64,000 bases of DNA, taken from the NCBI RefSeq assembly GCF_017349075.1, contig NZ_JAFMOF010000002.1:1818191-1882190 (forward strand), read 5' to 3'. Source of the stretch: Streptomyces triculaminicus (GTDB lineage Bacteria; Actinomycetota; Actinomycetes; Streptomycetales; Streptomycetaceae). A model generated the notes under the pieces. The model did no database searches, was not told the origin of the DNA, and saw nothing but the letters and a program-made list of their open reading frames with translations. Each line of letters starts with the position of its first letter. Position 1 is the stretch's first letter. The translations under genes and the position numbers were made by a program. This document shows, piece by piece, positions 26,304 to 34,749 of this stretch.

Positions 26304-27155
26304 TCAGCCGTGATACGCGGCGATCGCGATCTCGACGAACGAGCGGATCAGTGGATTCGTGTCGCCGTCGTTCCATGCCGCCACCACGCGGCTCGGCGGC
26401 ATATCGATCAGCGGCACTACGGTGAGCCCTTCTGCCGGCTCGTGGCCCAGGGGAGTCATGCCGACCGTGCCGTTCCAGAGGACGGCTTGCCGGCATTCCT
26501 GGACGGCACGTACCACCGGGCCCTGGCGAGGTTCTCCGCCGTTCCAGTACGCCTGCCAGATGGGGTCGGTGCCCTCCGGGAACAGGAACCAGCGGCGGTC
26601 GGCCAGGTCGGCCGGCTTCAGGCTGTCGCGGCGGGCCAGCGGATCGTCGGCGCGCAGCAGCGCGCCCACCGGGTCGGTGCGCAGCTCGCGCACGGTCAGG
26701 CCGGTCTCGTCGAACGGCCCGCGGGTCAGGGCGACATCGACGACTCCGGCGTGCAGCCCGCAGGTGGGATCGGTCAGGTCGGTCTCGCGGATGCGGACCT
26801 CGACGTGCGGGTGCCGCCGACGGTAGGCGTCGGCCAGCCGGGTCACGTCCGGATCGGTGCTGTCACCCAGGATGCCGACGGTGATGGTGGCGGCGCCGGC
26901 CGCCGCGGCCACGCGCACGCGTACCCGGTCGGCCTGGCCGAGCAGGGCGCGTGCCTCATCGAGCAGTACCGCCCCCACCGGAGTGAGCGTGACACCGGTG
27001 GGAGATCGGCCGAACAGTACGGCGCCGAGCGCGGTCTCCAGCTGCTTGATCGCCCGGCTCAGCGGCGGCTGACTCATGTGCAGCCGGGCGGCGGCCCGGC
27101 CGAAGTGGAGTTCCTCGGCGACCGCCACGAAATAGCGCAGTGTTCGTAGCTCCAT
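26304..27155 (-). CDS. LysR-family regulator
   Basis: 283 residues. N-terminal helix-turn-helix: ELRTLRYFVAVAEELHFGRA and RLHMSQPPLSRAIKQLE, followed by the two-lobed inducer domain (ITVGILGDSTDP). It starts at ATG 27155, 8 bp from the dyad CGATACC-N5-GGTATCG, and is divergent from a cupin gene 80 bp away. The classic layout implies it controls that gene. Convergent with the isochorismatase gene. Confidence 0.92.
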   Translation of the reverse strand: MELRTLRYFVAVAEELHFGRAAARLHMSQPPLSRAIKQLETALGAVLFGRSPTGVTLTPVGAVLLDEARALLGQADRVRVRVAAAAGAATITVGILGDSTDPDVTRLADAYRRRHPHVEVRIRETDLTDPTCGLHAGVVDVALTRGPFDETGLTVRELRTDPVGALLRADDPLARRDSLKPADLADRRWFLFPEGTDPIWQAYWNGGEPRQGPVVRAVQECRQAVLWNGTVGMTPLGHEPAEGLTVVPLIDMPPSRVVAAWNDGDTNPLIRSFVEIAIAAYHG

Positions 27156-27162
27156 AGTGCGA

Positions 27163-27181
27163 CGATACCCGTACGGTATCG
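27163..27181. promoter_or_regulatory. LysR-type operator between lysR and cupin gene
   Basis: CGATACC and GGTATCG form perfect 7-bp arms with a 5-bp spacer. It contains the T-N11-A pattern of LysR sites and sits between the divergent genes. A third GGTAT half-site follows near 27190. Confidence 0.65.
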
Positions 27182-27235
27182 GCGCTGCGGTATGGGTCTT
27201 GGACAGTCGTAGTGCCCTGGCAGTGGAATCGAAGC

Positions 27236-27733
27236 ATGACTGACGAACCGAAAGCCATTGAGCCGATCGCAGACCCCGCCGTATCGGTGGTCGGTCCGGG
27301 CGAGGGTGAGACGATCTTCCTGGGCACCACGCGATTGCGCGTCCTCGAAGACGGCAGCAACACCGGGCACCGCCTCGGGCTCGCCGAGTCCGTCCTCGCG
27401 CCGCACACGCCCGGGCCGCCGCAGCACCGTCACGCTCAGCACGACGAGGGTTTCTATATCATCTCCGGCACGGTGCGGTTCACGGTCGGCAAGAAGGACT
27501 ACGACGTGACCGAGGGAACGCTCGTGATGGTCCCGGCCGGAGCTCCGCACACGTTCGCCAATGTGACCGACCAACCGGCCGTCATGCTCAGCATTTTCAC
27601 GCCGGACCTGTACGTGCAGTACTTCCGGGACCTGCAGGACATGATTGCCGGCGGCCAGGCGATGACCCCACAGGCGGGCATCCGAACGATGAGCCGTTAC
27701 GCCACCGAGCCCGCCACCGACTTCGCCTCTTGA
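27236..27733 (+). CDS. Cupin-domain protein
   Basis: 165 residues. Single cupin barrel: motif 1 PQHRHAQHDEGFYIISGTV gives metal ligands His, His, Glu; motif 2 VPAGAPHTFAN gives the fourth His. Probably a small metal-dependent oxygenase, isomerase or binding protein; the substrate is unknown. ATG 27236. The LysR dyad lies 55 bp upstream. The C-terminal tail (YFRDLQDMIAGGQAM) is helical. Confidence 0.88.
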   Translation: MTDEPKAIEPIADPAVSVVGPGEGETIFLGTTRLRVLEDGSNTGHRLGLAESVLAPHTPGPPQHRHAQHDEGFYIISGTVRFTVGKKDYDVTEGTLVMVPAGAPHTFANVTDQPAVMLSIFTPDLYVQYFRDLQDMIAGGQAMTPQAGIRTMSRYATEPATDFAS

Positions 27734-27829
27734 ACTGGCTGGTCACCGGACCGGTGCAGGCGCCGCCCAACGGTGTGGACGGCGACTGCCCTCCCTGCCG
27801 AAGACCTCTGACTCGACGGGCCTGCACGT

Positions 27830-28072
27830 GTGTGAGCAGACTGGTTTCGCGATACCGCCCGGCCCCGGCGAATCGCGGTCTGCATACGGAGTCGGGGCGT
27901 CGCCGCCCTCAACGGCTTTGCGCAGCAGGACGAGTGCCTGTTCCTGGAACTCGCGGTGCTCGTCCGCGTGATGCGCGAACAGGCAGGCCGCGTCGCATGC
28001 GTCCTCGCCGACGAGGGCGAGGCCCGGCCAGCCGACCTCGTCGACGATCTTCTTCAGCCAGGGGGGCGTGAC
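27830..28072 (-). pseudogene. DUF6624-like gene fragment
   Basis: About 80 codons in one phase resemble the core of DUF6624: GWPGLALVGEDACDAACLFA, then HHADEHREFQEQALVLLRK. No start codon in context and no proper C-terminus; the frame runs on into non-homologous sequence. Looks truncated at both ends. Function of the family is unknown. Confidence 0.55.
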
Positions 28073-28150
28073 GGTATGCCCCTAGCGACCCGTTAAATCC
28101 CGGATGGTGCGGCCCGGGGGGCGCCGCACCTCGTCCCGTCATCCCGCCGG

Positions 28151-29179
28151 TCAGGGTGCCGGCTCGAGGCCCCAGGCGACGGCTCGTCCCGCGGCGGCCA
28201 CGCGGTTGGGGACGTCGAGCTTGGCGAGGATGTGCTCGATGTGGGTGGCGACGGTGCGCGGGCTGACGTACAGCCGGTCGGCGATCTCCCGGTTGGTGCG
28301 CCCCTGGGTGAGTTCCGCCAGCACCTCCAGTTCGCGCGGGGAGAGTGCCGCGGGCCGGGTGACCGTACGGCACACGGCGACCGTGCGGTCGCCCTGGCGG
28401 GTCAGGTGCAGTTCGAGCATGCGCTGCCTGTAGGGCACCAGCACTGTGGCCGGCAGTGTCCGTCGGGCGGCCGTCCGCCGCAGCAGGGCCACGAGCGGGG
28501 AGCCGGCCTCGGTGAGGCCGGGCAGCGGCTCCCCGCTCAGTGTCACCGGGGCTGCTTCTTCGGCGTAGTCGGCGTCCTCGGCATCCGGCAGGAGCACGGC
28601 GCAGGTGTGGCCGGAGGCGCCGGGGCCGGGGGAGCGGTGCCCGGCGAGCGGGTCGGCGACGGCCGCGAGGCTCTCGCCCAGCAGGGTCATCACGGCCCGG
28701 ACGGCCGGCTGGTCGCACCGCACCCGCGTGGTGCTGACGTTGAGGATGCCCACGTACCGGCCGTCCGTGGAGAACAGGCACTGGGCCACGCCGTCCTGGA
28801 CGCCCAGGGGTTCGAGGACCTCCTGGAACCCGGTGGAGGCCCGCCGCACCGGAGCGGGCACGTCGTGCCACCAGCTCGTGCTGCCCGGCGCGTGCCGCAT
28901 GAGCGCGAACGCCGGATCGTCGTGCAGGCGGGTCTCGATGTAGCGGTTGGTGCCCGCCGGGTAGCTGCCGGCCAGCGTCACATGGCGGCGGAGCAACGGA
29001 TCCCACCGGGACAACGACGCGTGGTCGTGATCGATCACCGCGGACAGCGCCGTCAGGACGGCGTCGGCTCCACCCTTCCCCCGCACGGCGTGGCGCGCCG
29101 CCTCGCGCACGCCCAGGGCCGCGCTCAGGACGTCCGTCGTGCTCGGCTGCTGTGTCATGGGCGTCGGCTCGGCTTCCAT
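28151..29179 (-). CDS. LuxR-family transcriptional regulator
   Basis: 342 residues. N-terminal GAF-like sensing part (~200 residues) and a C-terminal LuxR helix-turn-helix: LSPRELEVLAELTQGRTNRE and LYVSPRTVATHIEHILAKLD. ATG 29179 is used; ATG 29158 is possible. It lies 31 bp downstream of the amidohydrolase gene on the same strand, so the two are likely co-transcribed and the regulator may respond to a substrate of that enzyme (inference). Confidence 0.88.
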   Translation of the reverse strand: MEAEPTPMTQQPSTTDVLSAALGVREAARHAVRGKGGADAVLTALSAVIDHDHASLSRWDPLLRRHVTLAGSYPAGTNRYIETRLHDDPAFALMRHAPGSTSWWHDVPAPVRRASTGFQEVLEPLGVQDGVAQCLFSTDGRYVGILNVSTTRVRCDQPAVRAVMTLLGESLAAVADPLAGHRSPGPGASGHTCAVLLPDAEDADYAEEAAPVTLSGEPLPGLTEAGSPLVALLRRTAARRTLPATVLVPYRQRMLELHLTRQGDRTVAVCRTVTRPAALSPRELEVLAELTQGRTNREIADRLYVSPRTVATHIEHILAKLDVPNRVAAAGRAVAWGLEPAP

Positions 29180-29210
29180 GCGCTCAGAATGATCATGCGG
29201 TGTGCGGGCG

Positions 29211-30917
29211 TCAAACGGCGAGTTCGTCGTGCACGACGTCGCCGCCGACGGCGGTGAACACCACGGGCATGGCGGGGATGTCGTGCGGGTCGGCGGTCAG
29301 CAGGTCGCCCGCGAGCACGCACAGGTCGGCGACCTTGCCCACCTCCAGAGTGCCCTTCCAGTCCTCGGCGAAGTCCTGCCAGGCCGCGTCGGAGGTGTAC
29401 GTACGCAGGGCCTCGGCGAGCCGGATGCGCTGGTCGGGTCCGCTGACGTGGCCGCTGGCCTTGGACTCGCGCAGCATCATCGTGGAGACGCCCTGCCGCC
29501 AGTCGGGGAGGGTGACGGGGGCGTCGGAGCCGCTGGTGACGGTCACGCCGGCGTCGATCGCGTCCCGGTACGGCCACTCGTAGCCCGCCCGTCGCGGGCC
29601 GACGAACTCCTCCTCGAGGTCGGCGACGGTCCACTTGATGGTGGGGTTCATGTTGACGCCGAAGCCGTGCCGCGCCAGCGTCCGCATGCTGCGGGCGGTG
29701 AGGAAGTCGCCGTGGATGACGTAGTGCCGGGCGTCCGACCGGGGGTGCACGGCGGCGGCCGCGGCGAAGGCGTCGACGACGGTGTCGATGGCCCGGTCGC
29801 CGGTGACGTGCACACCGGCCTGGTATCCGGCGGCGTGGGTGTAGCCGATCATCTCCGCGATCTGGGCGACGCGCTCCTCGTCGGTGTCCCCGCCCACGCA
29901 CAGCGCGCCGCAGCCGCCGCCGATGTACGGCTCGTGCATCCAGGACGTCTTGTTGACCGGGATGCCGTCGGCGAACAGTTTGACGCCGAGGACGGCGAGG
30001 CGGCGGGGGTCGGTGGTCGGGGGCTCGTCCATGGCGGCCAGCGTCCGGACGAAATCCTCTGCCGTACTGGTCATCCCGGTCGGCAGCAGCAGGACGCCGA
30101 CCCGCGCGGTCAGTTCGCCGTCGGCGAGCAGGCGCCGGTAGACGTCGAGGGTGCTGTGGGCCATGGCGCCGCGCATCAGGGCGTCGCCGCCCGGGCCGAG
30201 GCCGGGCTCGGTGTAGCTGGTGATGCCCAGCCGGGCGAGGCCGCGCAGGGTCGCCCGGATCGCGTCGGCGCGCACCTCCGGGGAGAGCGTCGGCAGCGCC
30301 TGGTGGACGAGGTCCTGGGCACCCTCCTGGAGAAGGCCGGTGGGCTCGCCCTCCGCGTCCGTGACGATGACCCCGCCGGGCGGGACGGGGGAGTTCCGGT
30401 CCACTCCGGCCCTTGCGAGCGCCGCGGAGTTGACCCAGGTGGCGTGGCCGGTGGCCGAGTACAGCAGGACGGGGTGGTGCGGACTGACGACGTCCAGGTC
30501 GTGCCGGGAGGGCAGCCGGGACGGGTCGGCCACGCACTCGGCGAGGTACCCCGCGTCCCACCCGTACCCGGTGATCCACTCTCCCGCGGGGGTCGTCGCG
30601 GCCGCCTTCCACACGGCCTCGGCCACATCGGCCAGCGACCGTACGGCAGGGAACGAGACGTCGACGGACAGCGGGGGCATCGTCAGCCCGAAGGCGCAGC
30701 CGTGCAGATGCGAGTCGTTGATGCCGGGCAGGAGCGTCCCGCCGCCGAGATCGACGATCCGGGTGGCGGGGCCTGCGTGCGTCATGACCTCGGCCCGGTC
30801 GCCGACCGCGCTGATATGGCCGCCGGTGACCGCCAGAGCGGAGGCGACGGTGAAACGCGAGTCGACGGTGAGAACCGAACCGTTGACGAAGACGAGGTCT
30901 GCCGGAGTGGCGGGCAC
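29211..30917 (-). CDS. Amidohydrolase (YtcJ-like)
   Basis: 568 residues. LVFVNGSVLTVDSRFTV opens the composite beta domain; LLPGINDSHLHGCAFG holds the HxH metal motif; VHVTGDRAID and YVIHGDF carry further His ligands; VTVTSGSDAPV ends with the catalytic Asp. This matches the YtcJ-type amidohydrolase 3 family acting on amide or ring substrates. GTG 30917 follows AGAGAGGACA. No signal peptide. The natural substrate is not known. Confidence 0.88.
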   Translation of the reverse strand: MPATPADLVFVNGSVLTVDSRFTVASALAVTGGHISAVGDRAEVMTHAGPATRIVDLGGGTLLPGINDSHLHGCAFGLTMPPLSVDVSFPAVRSLADVAEAVWKAAATTPAGEWITGYGWDAGYLAECVADPSRLPSRHDLDVVSPHHPVLLYSATGHATWVNSAALARAGVDRNSPVPPGGVIVTDAEGEPTGLLQEGAQDLVHQALPTLSPEVRADAIRATLRGLARLGITSYTEPGLGPGGDALMRGAMAHSTLDVYRRLLADGELTARVGVLLLPTGMTSTAEDFVRTLAAMDEPPTTDPRRLAVLGVKLFADGIPVNKTSWMHEPYIGGGCGALCVGGDTDEERVAQIAEMIGYTHAAGYQAGVHVTGDRAIDTVVDAFAAAAAVHPRSDARHYVIHGDFLTARSMRTLARHGFGVNMNPTIKWTVADLEEEFVGPRRAGYEWPYRDAIDAGVTVTSGSDAPVTLPDWRQGVSTMMLRESKASGHVSGPDQRIRLAEALRTYTSDAAWQDFAEDWKGTLEVGKVADLCVLAGDLLTADPHDIPAMPVVFTAVGGDVVHDELAV

Positions 30918-31100
30918 GGTGTTGTCCTCTCTGCGAGGGGCTGTTGACGGGGCTCTCGCGGGATCGGCCGGGGAAGCCAACAGCACTGTGCACCTGGGCG
31001 GGGTTCGCGCACATCGGTCGTTCAACCGATGTGCGGTCGGCCGGTCCGGGCCCGTCGTCGGCGGCCCGTACGTACGGCCGTCGCAGGCGACGCCCACCCG

Positions 31101-31205
31101 TCAGAAGCCCGGCCCGGCGGACGCGGCGGCGGCTGCGGTGCAGGCCGCGATGAGGGATCGCTTCATGTCCAGCCCCACCAGGGCTGATCGGGGATCCGCA
31201 CGCAT
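31101..31205 (-). CDS. Possible small ORF
   Basis: 34 codons ending MKRSLIAACTAAAAASAGPG, which looks like a lipoprotein or signal-peptide start cut short. No clear RBS. It fills part of the 314-bp gap between the histidine kinase and the amidohydrolase. May be a remnant. Confidence 0.25.
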   Translation of the reverse strand: MRADPRSALVGLDMKRSLIAACTAAAAASAGPGF

Positions 31206-31231
31206 ACGGTCGCCCTGGTGGTGCCCCTGCT

Positions 31232-32707
31232 TCAGCCCCGGGTGCTGGTGGTGAGGCGGGTACGGAAGGTGGTGCCGTCCGGGGTGTCCTCGACAGTGAT
31301 CGTGCCGCCGTGGAGGGTGGCGATGTCCAGGGCGATGGGCAGGCCGAGGCCGGTGCCGCCGTCGTCGCGGCTGCGGGCGTCGTCGAGGCGGGTGAACCGT
31401 TCGAAGATCTTCTCCCGGTACGCGGAGGCGATCGGGGGGCCGTCGTTGGCGATGTCCAGGACGGCGTCGCCGGTCGCCGGGTCCGCGGTCAGCCGCACGG
31501 TGACGGTGCGGTGGGCGTGGCGCTGGGCGTTGTCGAGGAGGTTGGTCAGCAGGCGGCCGAGCCACAGGGCGTTGCCTGGGACGGTGATGTCGCAGGGGGT
31601 GTGGAGGGCGACCGGGTGGGGGTCGGTGGAGCGGGCCGTCACGGTGGTGCGGACGAGTTCGGTGAGGTCGACGGCTTCGTCGGGCCGGCTCTGACCGGTG
31701 GCGTCGAGGCGGGCGAGCAGCAGCAGGTCGGCGGAGAGCGCCTGGAGGCGCTCGGTGTCCTCAAGGGCGCCGGCCACCAAGGCGTTGCGCACCTCCGGAT
31801 CGGGGTGGGTGAGCGCGACCTCCAGCTGGGTGCGCAGCACCGCGAGGGGGCTGCGCAGTTCGTGGGAGGCGTCGGCGATGAACCGGCGCTGCCGGGCGCC
31901 TGCGGCCTCCAGTCGTTCGAGCATGGCGTTCATGGTGTCGGCGAGGCGGGCGATCTCGTCGTCGCCGCGGGGTGCTGGGACCCGGCGGTCCAGGCCGCGG
32001 TCGCTGATGGCGGCGACCTCGGCGCGGATGGCCTCGACCGGCCTCAGCGCGCGGCCGGTCGTACGCCAGGTCAGGGCGCCGACGGTGAACAGCAGCAGGG
32101 CGCTCAGGGCGGTGAGGGCTGCGGTGGTGAGGTCCTCGGCGGCATCGGCGGTGCGCAGCGAGGCGCCGACGTGGACGATGACGGGGCCGGCGGGGGTGAT
32201 GGTGGTGACGGTGGTGACGCGCTGGTGATGCTTCTGGCCGAGGGCGTCGAGGTTGTACGTCCGGTGGCGGTTGTGGGCGCCGGTGGGGGTGAGGGCGGGG
32301 CGGCCGGTGAGGTTCTGGCTCTGCGCGACGACCCTCCCGCGGGCGTCGACGACCTGGATGAAGTCGGTTCCGGGGCGGAGCGGCAGCTGCGGGGTGAGGC
32401 GTCCGGCGGCGGCCAGGCGTGCGACGGCCCGTGCCTGATCGCGAGCCACCGTCTCCACGGTGCGTTCCAGATTGAGGCGCAGCAGCAGTAGGACGACGGC
32501 CGACGCGGCGAGCAGGACGACGGCGACGCTCGCGCACGCGGCGAGGGTGGTGCGGGCACGGACCGAGCGCGGCACCAGCCGATGGATCAGCGTGGCCGCC
32601 CGGGAACGGCCGGTCAGGCGGTGCAGCGCGGCGCGGACCCGGCGGCGCGCGGCGGATACGGTCCCGAGGCGTGAGGGTCCCGGGGTGGTCTGCTCCGGCT
32701 CAGCCAC
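31232..32707 (-). CDS. Sensor histidine kinase
   Basis: 491 residues. Two membrane helices (LAACASVAVVLLAASAVVLL; ALTALSALLLFTVGAL) bracket an extracellular sensor of ~130 residues. Then HAMP, the phospho-acceptor box DASHELRSPLAVLR, N box LLTNLLDNAQRHA, and the G box DDGGTGLGLPIALDIATLHG. GTG 32707 overlaps the response-regulator stop. It should phosphorylate the upstream-encoded regulator. The signal may relate to the divergent PepSY protein, as in systems where such proteins act as sensors of envelope state (inference). Confidence 0.93.
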   Translation of the reverse strand: MAEPEQTTPGPSRLGTVSAARRRVRAALHRLTGRSRAATLIHRLVPRSVRARTTLAACASVAVVLLAASAVVLLLLRLNLERTVETVARDQARAVARLAAAGRLTPQLPLRPGTDFIQVVDARGRVVAQSQNLTGRPALTPTGAHNRHRTYNLDALGQKHHQRVTTVTTITPAGPVIVHVGASLRTADAAEDLTTAALTALSALLLFTVGALTWRTTGRALRPVEAIRAEVAAISDRGLDRRVPAPRGDDEIARLADTMNAMLERLEAAGARQRRFIADASHELRSPLAVLRTQLEVALTHPDPEVRNALVAGALEDTERLQALSADLLLLARLDATGQSRPDEAVDLTELVRTTVTARSTDPHPVALHTPCDITVPGNALWLGRLLTNLLDNAQRHAHRTVTVRLTADPATGDAVLDIANDGPPIASAYREKIFERFTRLDDARSRDDGGTGLGLPIALDIATLHGGTITVEDTPDGTTFRTRLTTSTRG

Positions 32708-33377
32708 CGTCGGCCGCCAGCCGGTACCCGGCGCCCCGGACGGTCTCCACCGCGGCCCGCCCGAACGGGGTGTCGATCTTGCGGCGCAGGGCACTCACGT
32801 GGACCTCGACGGTGTTGGGGTCGCTGTCCGGGCCGCTGTCCCAGACCTCGTCAAGGATCTCGCGCTTGGAGACGGCCTCCCCGGCTCGCCGGGCGAGGTG
32901 GTCCAGGACGGCGAACTCCCGCGGGGTGAGGGGGACGGGCACGCCCCCGCGGGTGCAGGTGCGGGCGGCGGAGTCGACCACCAGGTCGCCCAGCACGGTG
33001 CGCCTCGGGGCCCGGCTGCCGATCCGGCGGGCCAGCGCACGCAGGCGGGCGACGAGCACCACGAAGGAGAACGGCTTGGACAGGTAGTCGTCGGCGCCGG
33101 TGTCCAGCGCCTCGGCCTCGTCCCATTCGCCGTCCTTGGCGGTGAGCATGAGGATGCCGACGTTGCTGCCGGAGGCCCGCAGCCGCGAGCACACCCGGTA
33201 GCCGTTGAGGCCGGGCAGCATGATGTCGAGCACGACCACGTCGTAGGCGTGCTCGGTGGCCTTGGCGAGCCCGGACAGGCCGTCGTGAACGACGTCCACC
33301 CTGAACCCTTCGGCACTCAGGCCATGCTGAAGCGCCAGGGCCAGCCGGCGCTCGTCCTCCACCACCAGTACACGCAT
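32700..33377 (-). CDS. OmpR-family response regulator
   Basis: 225 residues. Receiver domain: acidic pocket VVEDE, phospho-Asp in VVLDIMLPGLNG, and Lys in YLSKPF. C-terminal winged helix: LTPREFAVLDHLARRAGEAV and NTVEVHVSALRRKID. It starts at ATG 33377 and overlaps the kinase by 8 bp. Four CTTCAG-type half sites at 33419-33453 between it and the divergent PepSY gene are the probable binding site. Confidence 0.95.
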   Translation of the reverse strand: MRVLVVEDERRLALALQHGLSAEGFRVDVVHDGLSGLAKATEHAYDVVVLDIMLPGLNGYRVCSRLRASGSNVGILMLTAKDGEWDEAEALDTGADDYLSKPFSFVVLVARLRALARRIGSRAPRRTVLGDLVVDSAARTCTRGGVPVPLTPREFAVLDHLARRAGEAVSKREILDEVWDSGPDSDPNTVEVHVSALRRKIDTPFGRAAVETVRGAGYRLAADGG

Positions 33378-33418
33378 GCCCCCAGGGTGGCATGCCGCCG
33401 GAAGGCGGAGCCGCCAAG

Positions 33419-33453
33419 CTGAAGGTGCCTTCAGGTCTTCAGCTTCTCTTCAG
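33419..33453. promoter_or_regulatory. Repeated CTTCAG elements, likely OmpR-type binding site
   Basis: CTTCAG at 33429, 33437 and 33448, plus inverted CTGAAG at 33419. The last two repeats are 11 bp apart, one helical turn, as expected for OmpR-family dimers. Placed between the divergent two-component operon and the PepSY gene. Confidence 0.6.
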
Positions 33454-33527
33454 CGTGCCCCGGCGATGCTGTGCCCGGACGTCCGGGCACAGGGCCCGGA
33501 CCCTGTCAGGAGATCGGGGTGGGCCCA

Positions 33528-34100
33528 GTGAGCGAATCCATGGGCGCCGGGGAGCAGCAGGAGCGGACGGACGAGGACGGTCCGGGCACGACGCAGACGA
33601 AGCCGGCCGGTGGGCGTCGGCCGCGTGGCCGCAAAGCGCGCTGGGCAGTGGCCGGCGCGGCGGCCGTGGTGGTCATAGGCGGCGGCGCGGCCGCGGCGGC
33701 GATCCACCACCACCACGAGGGAAAGGGACGCGGCGAGCACAAGATGGCGTTCGCCGGGGGCCACAAGTGGCGCGACGGGTCGCAGGAGAAGCCCAAGCGC
33801 CGCGACGGCCACGACGGCCGGACCCGGGCCGGCGGGCCCGGCCCGCGCGGTAAGCACGGCCGTGACTTCTCGACCGGCCACGCCCCGGCCCCGCTGCCCT
33901 CGGTCTCCGCGGCGGACGCCGTGGGCAAGGCCGCCGACGCGGTCAAGGACGGCAAGATCGAGTCGCTGGCGCCGGTCACAGAACAGGGAGGCGGCCGCGC
34001 CTGGAAGATCGTCGTCGTGGGCCCCGACGCGGTGCGGCACGTGGTGACCGTCGACGGCACCAGCGGCAAGCTGACCGGCAACACCGTCCTGGGCGGCTGA
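33528..34100 (+). CDS. PepSY-domain membrane protein
   Basis: 190 residues. Basic N-terminus, one transmembrane helix (AVAGAAAVVVIGGGAAAAAI), then His-rich IHHHHEGKG and a PepSY-like C-terminus (AADAVGKAADAVKDGKIESL … GGGRAWKIVVVG … VTVDGTSGKLTG). GTG 33528 is preferred; ATG 33540 is possible. The divergent two-component system and CTTCAG repeats suggest it is a target of the regulator. Likely exported domain, envelope function unknown. Confidence 0.8.
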   Translation: MSESMGAGEQQERTDEDGPGTTQTKPAGGRRPRGRKARWAVAGAAAVVVIGGGAAAAAIHHHHEGKGRGEHKMAFAGGHKWRDGSQEKPKRRDGHDGRTRAGGPGPRGKHGRDFSTGHAPAPLPSVSAADAVGKAADAVKDGKIESLAPVTEQGGGRAWKIVVVGPDAVRHVVTVDGTSGKLTGNTVLGG

Positions 34101-34160
34101 ACCGGACCAGTCGAGCGGCGCGGCTCCGGCCGCGCCGCGCAGTCAAGGAGGGCTGCCGTC

Positions 34161-34453
34161 TTGGGCGCCACGACAACCCTCCGGGTGTACCGCCGCGCCC
34201 AGGCCTCGGCCGTTCGTGCCGCGGCGAGCAAGGTTCCCCGGGTGACCGCGGTGTTCTGTAGCGTCAAGATTCTCACCACCGGCATGGGGGAGACCACCTC
34301 CGACTGCCTCGCCCGTGCCCTCGGGCCCGTCCCGGGCGGTCGCCGCGGCCGGTCTGCTGCTGGCTGCCCCGCCCTGATCGCCCTTCCGCGCTCATCATCG
34401 CCACGGTGCTGTGGCTGAGCGCCACCGGCCGACGCGCGCGTCACGGCCCCTGA
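34161..34453 (+). pseudogene. Remnant of COG4705-type integral membrane protein
   Basis: From TTG 34161, the stretch KVPRVTAVFCSVKILTTGMG and ETTSDCLARALGPVP matches the first helices of COG4705 proteins. The phase then changes near 34340 (next phase reads AVAAAGLLLAA), and the frame soon stops. The family has about eight helices, so most is missing. A later IATVLWLSATGRR in a third phase may be another scrap. Non-functional. Confidence 0.55.
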
Positions 34454-34749
34454 CCTGACGCCCGGCCCCGTGTCGCCGGCCCCGTGTCGCCGTACCCGTT
34501 GAGCGCACCGATGCCTCCGCCCATGGCGGTCTGCCGCACGAGCACGCCGATGCGGTACGCGCACAACCCCGAGCCGAGCTGCCGACGCTCGTGAGCGGGT
34601 GGCCGGCGCAGGGCGAGGGCGTGTACCCGGCCCGGTCGGGATCAGCTCACCGCCCTGGCCGCCGCGCTCGCCTCACCGCGGCCACATCCCGCGCGATCAC
34701 GCCCGATGTGAGGGAGGCTGGGATCGGTGTGAGACTGGAAAGGGAAGGG

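Noticed and set aside
29202..30947. 581-codon plus-strand frame
   Set aside because: Antisense of the amidohydrolase.
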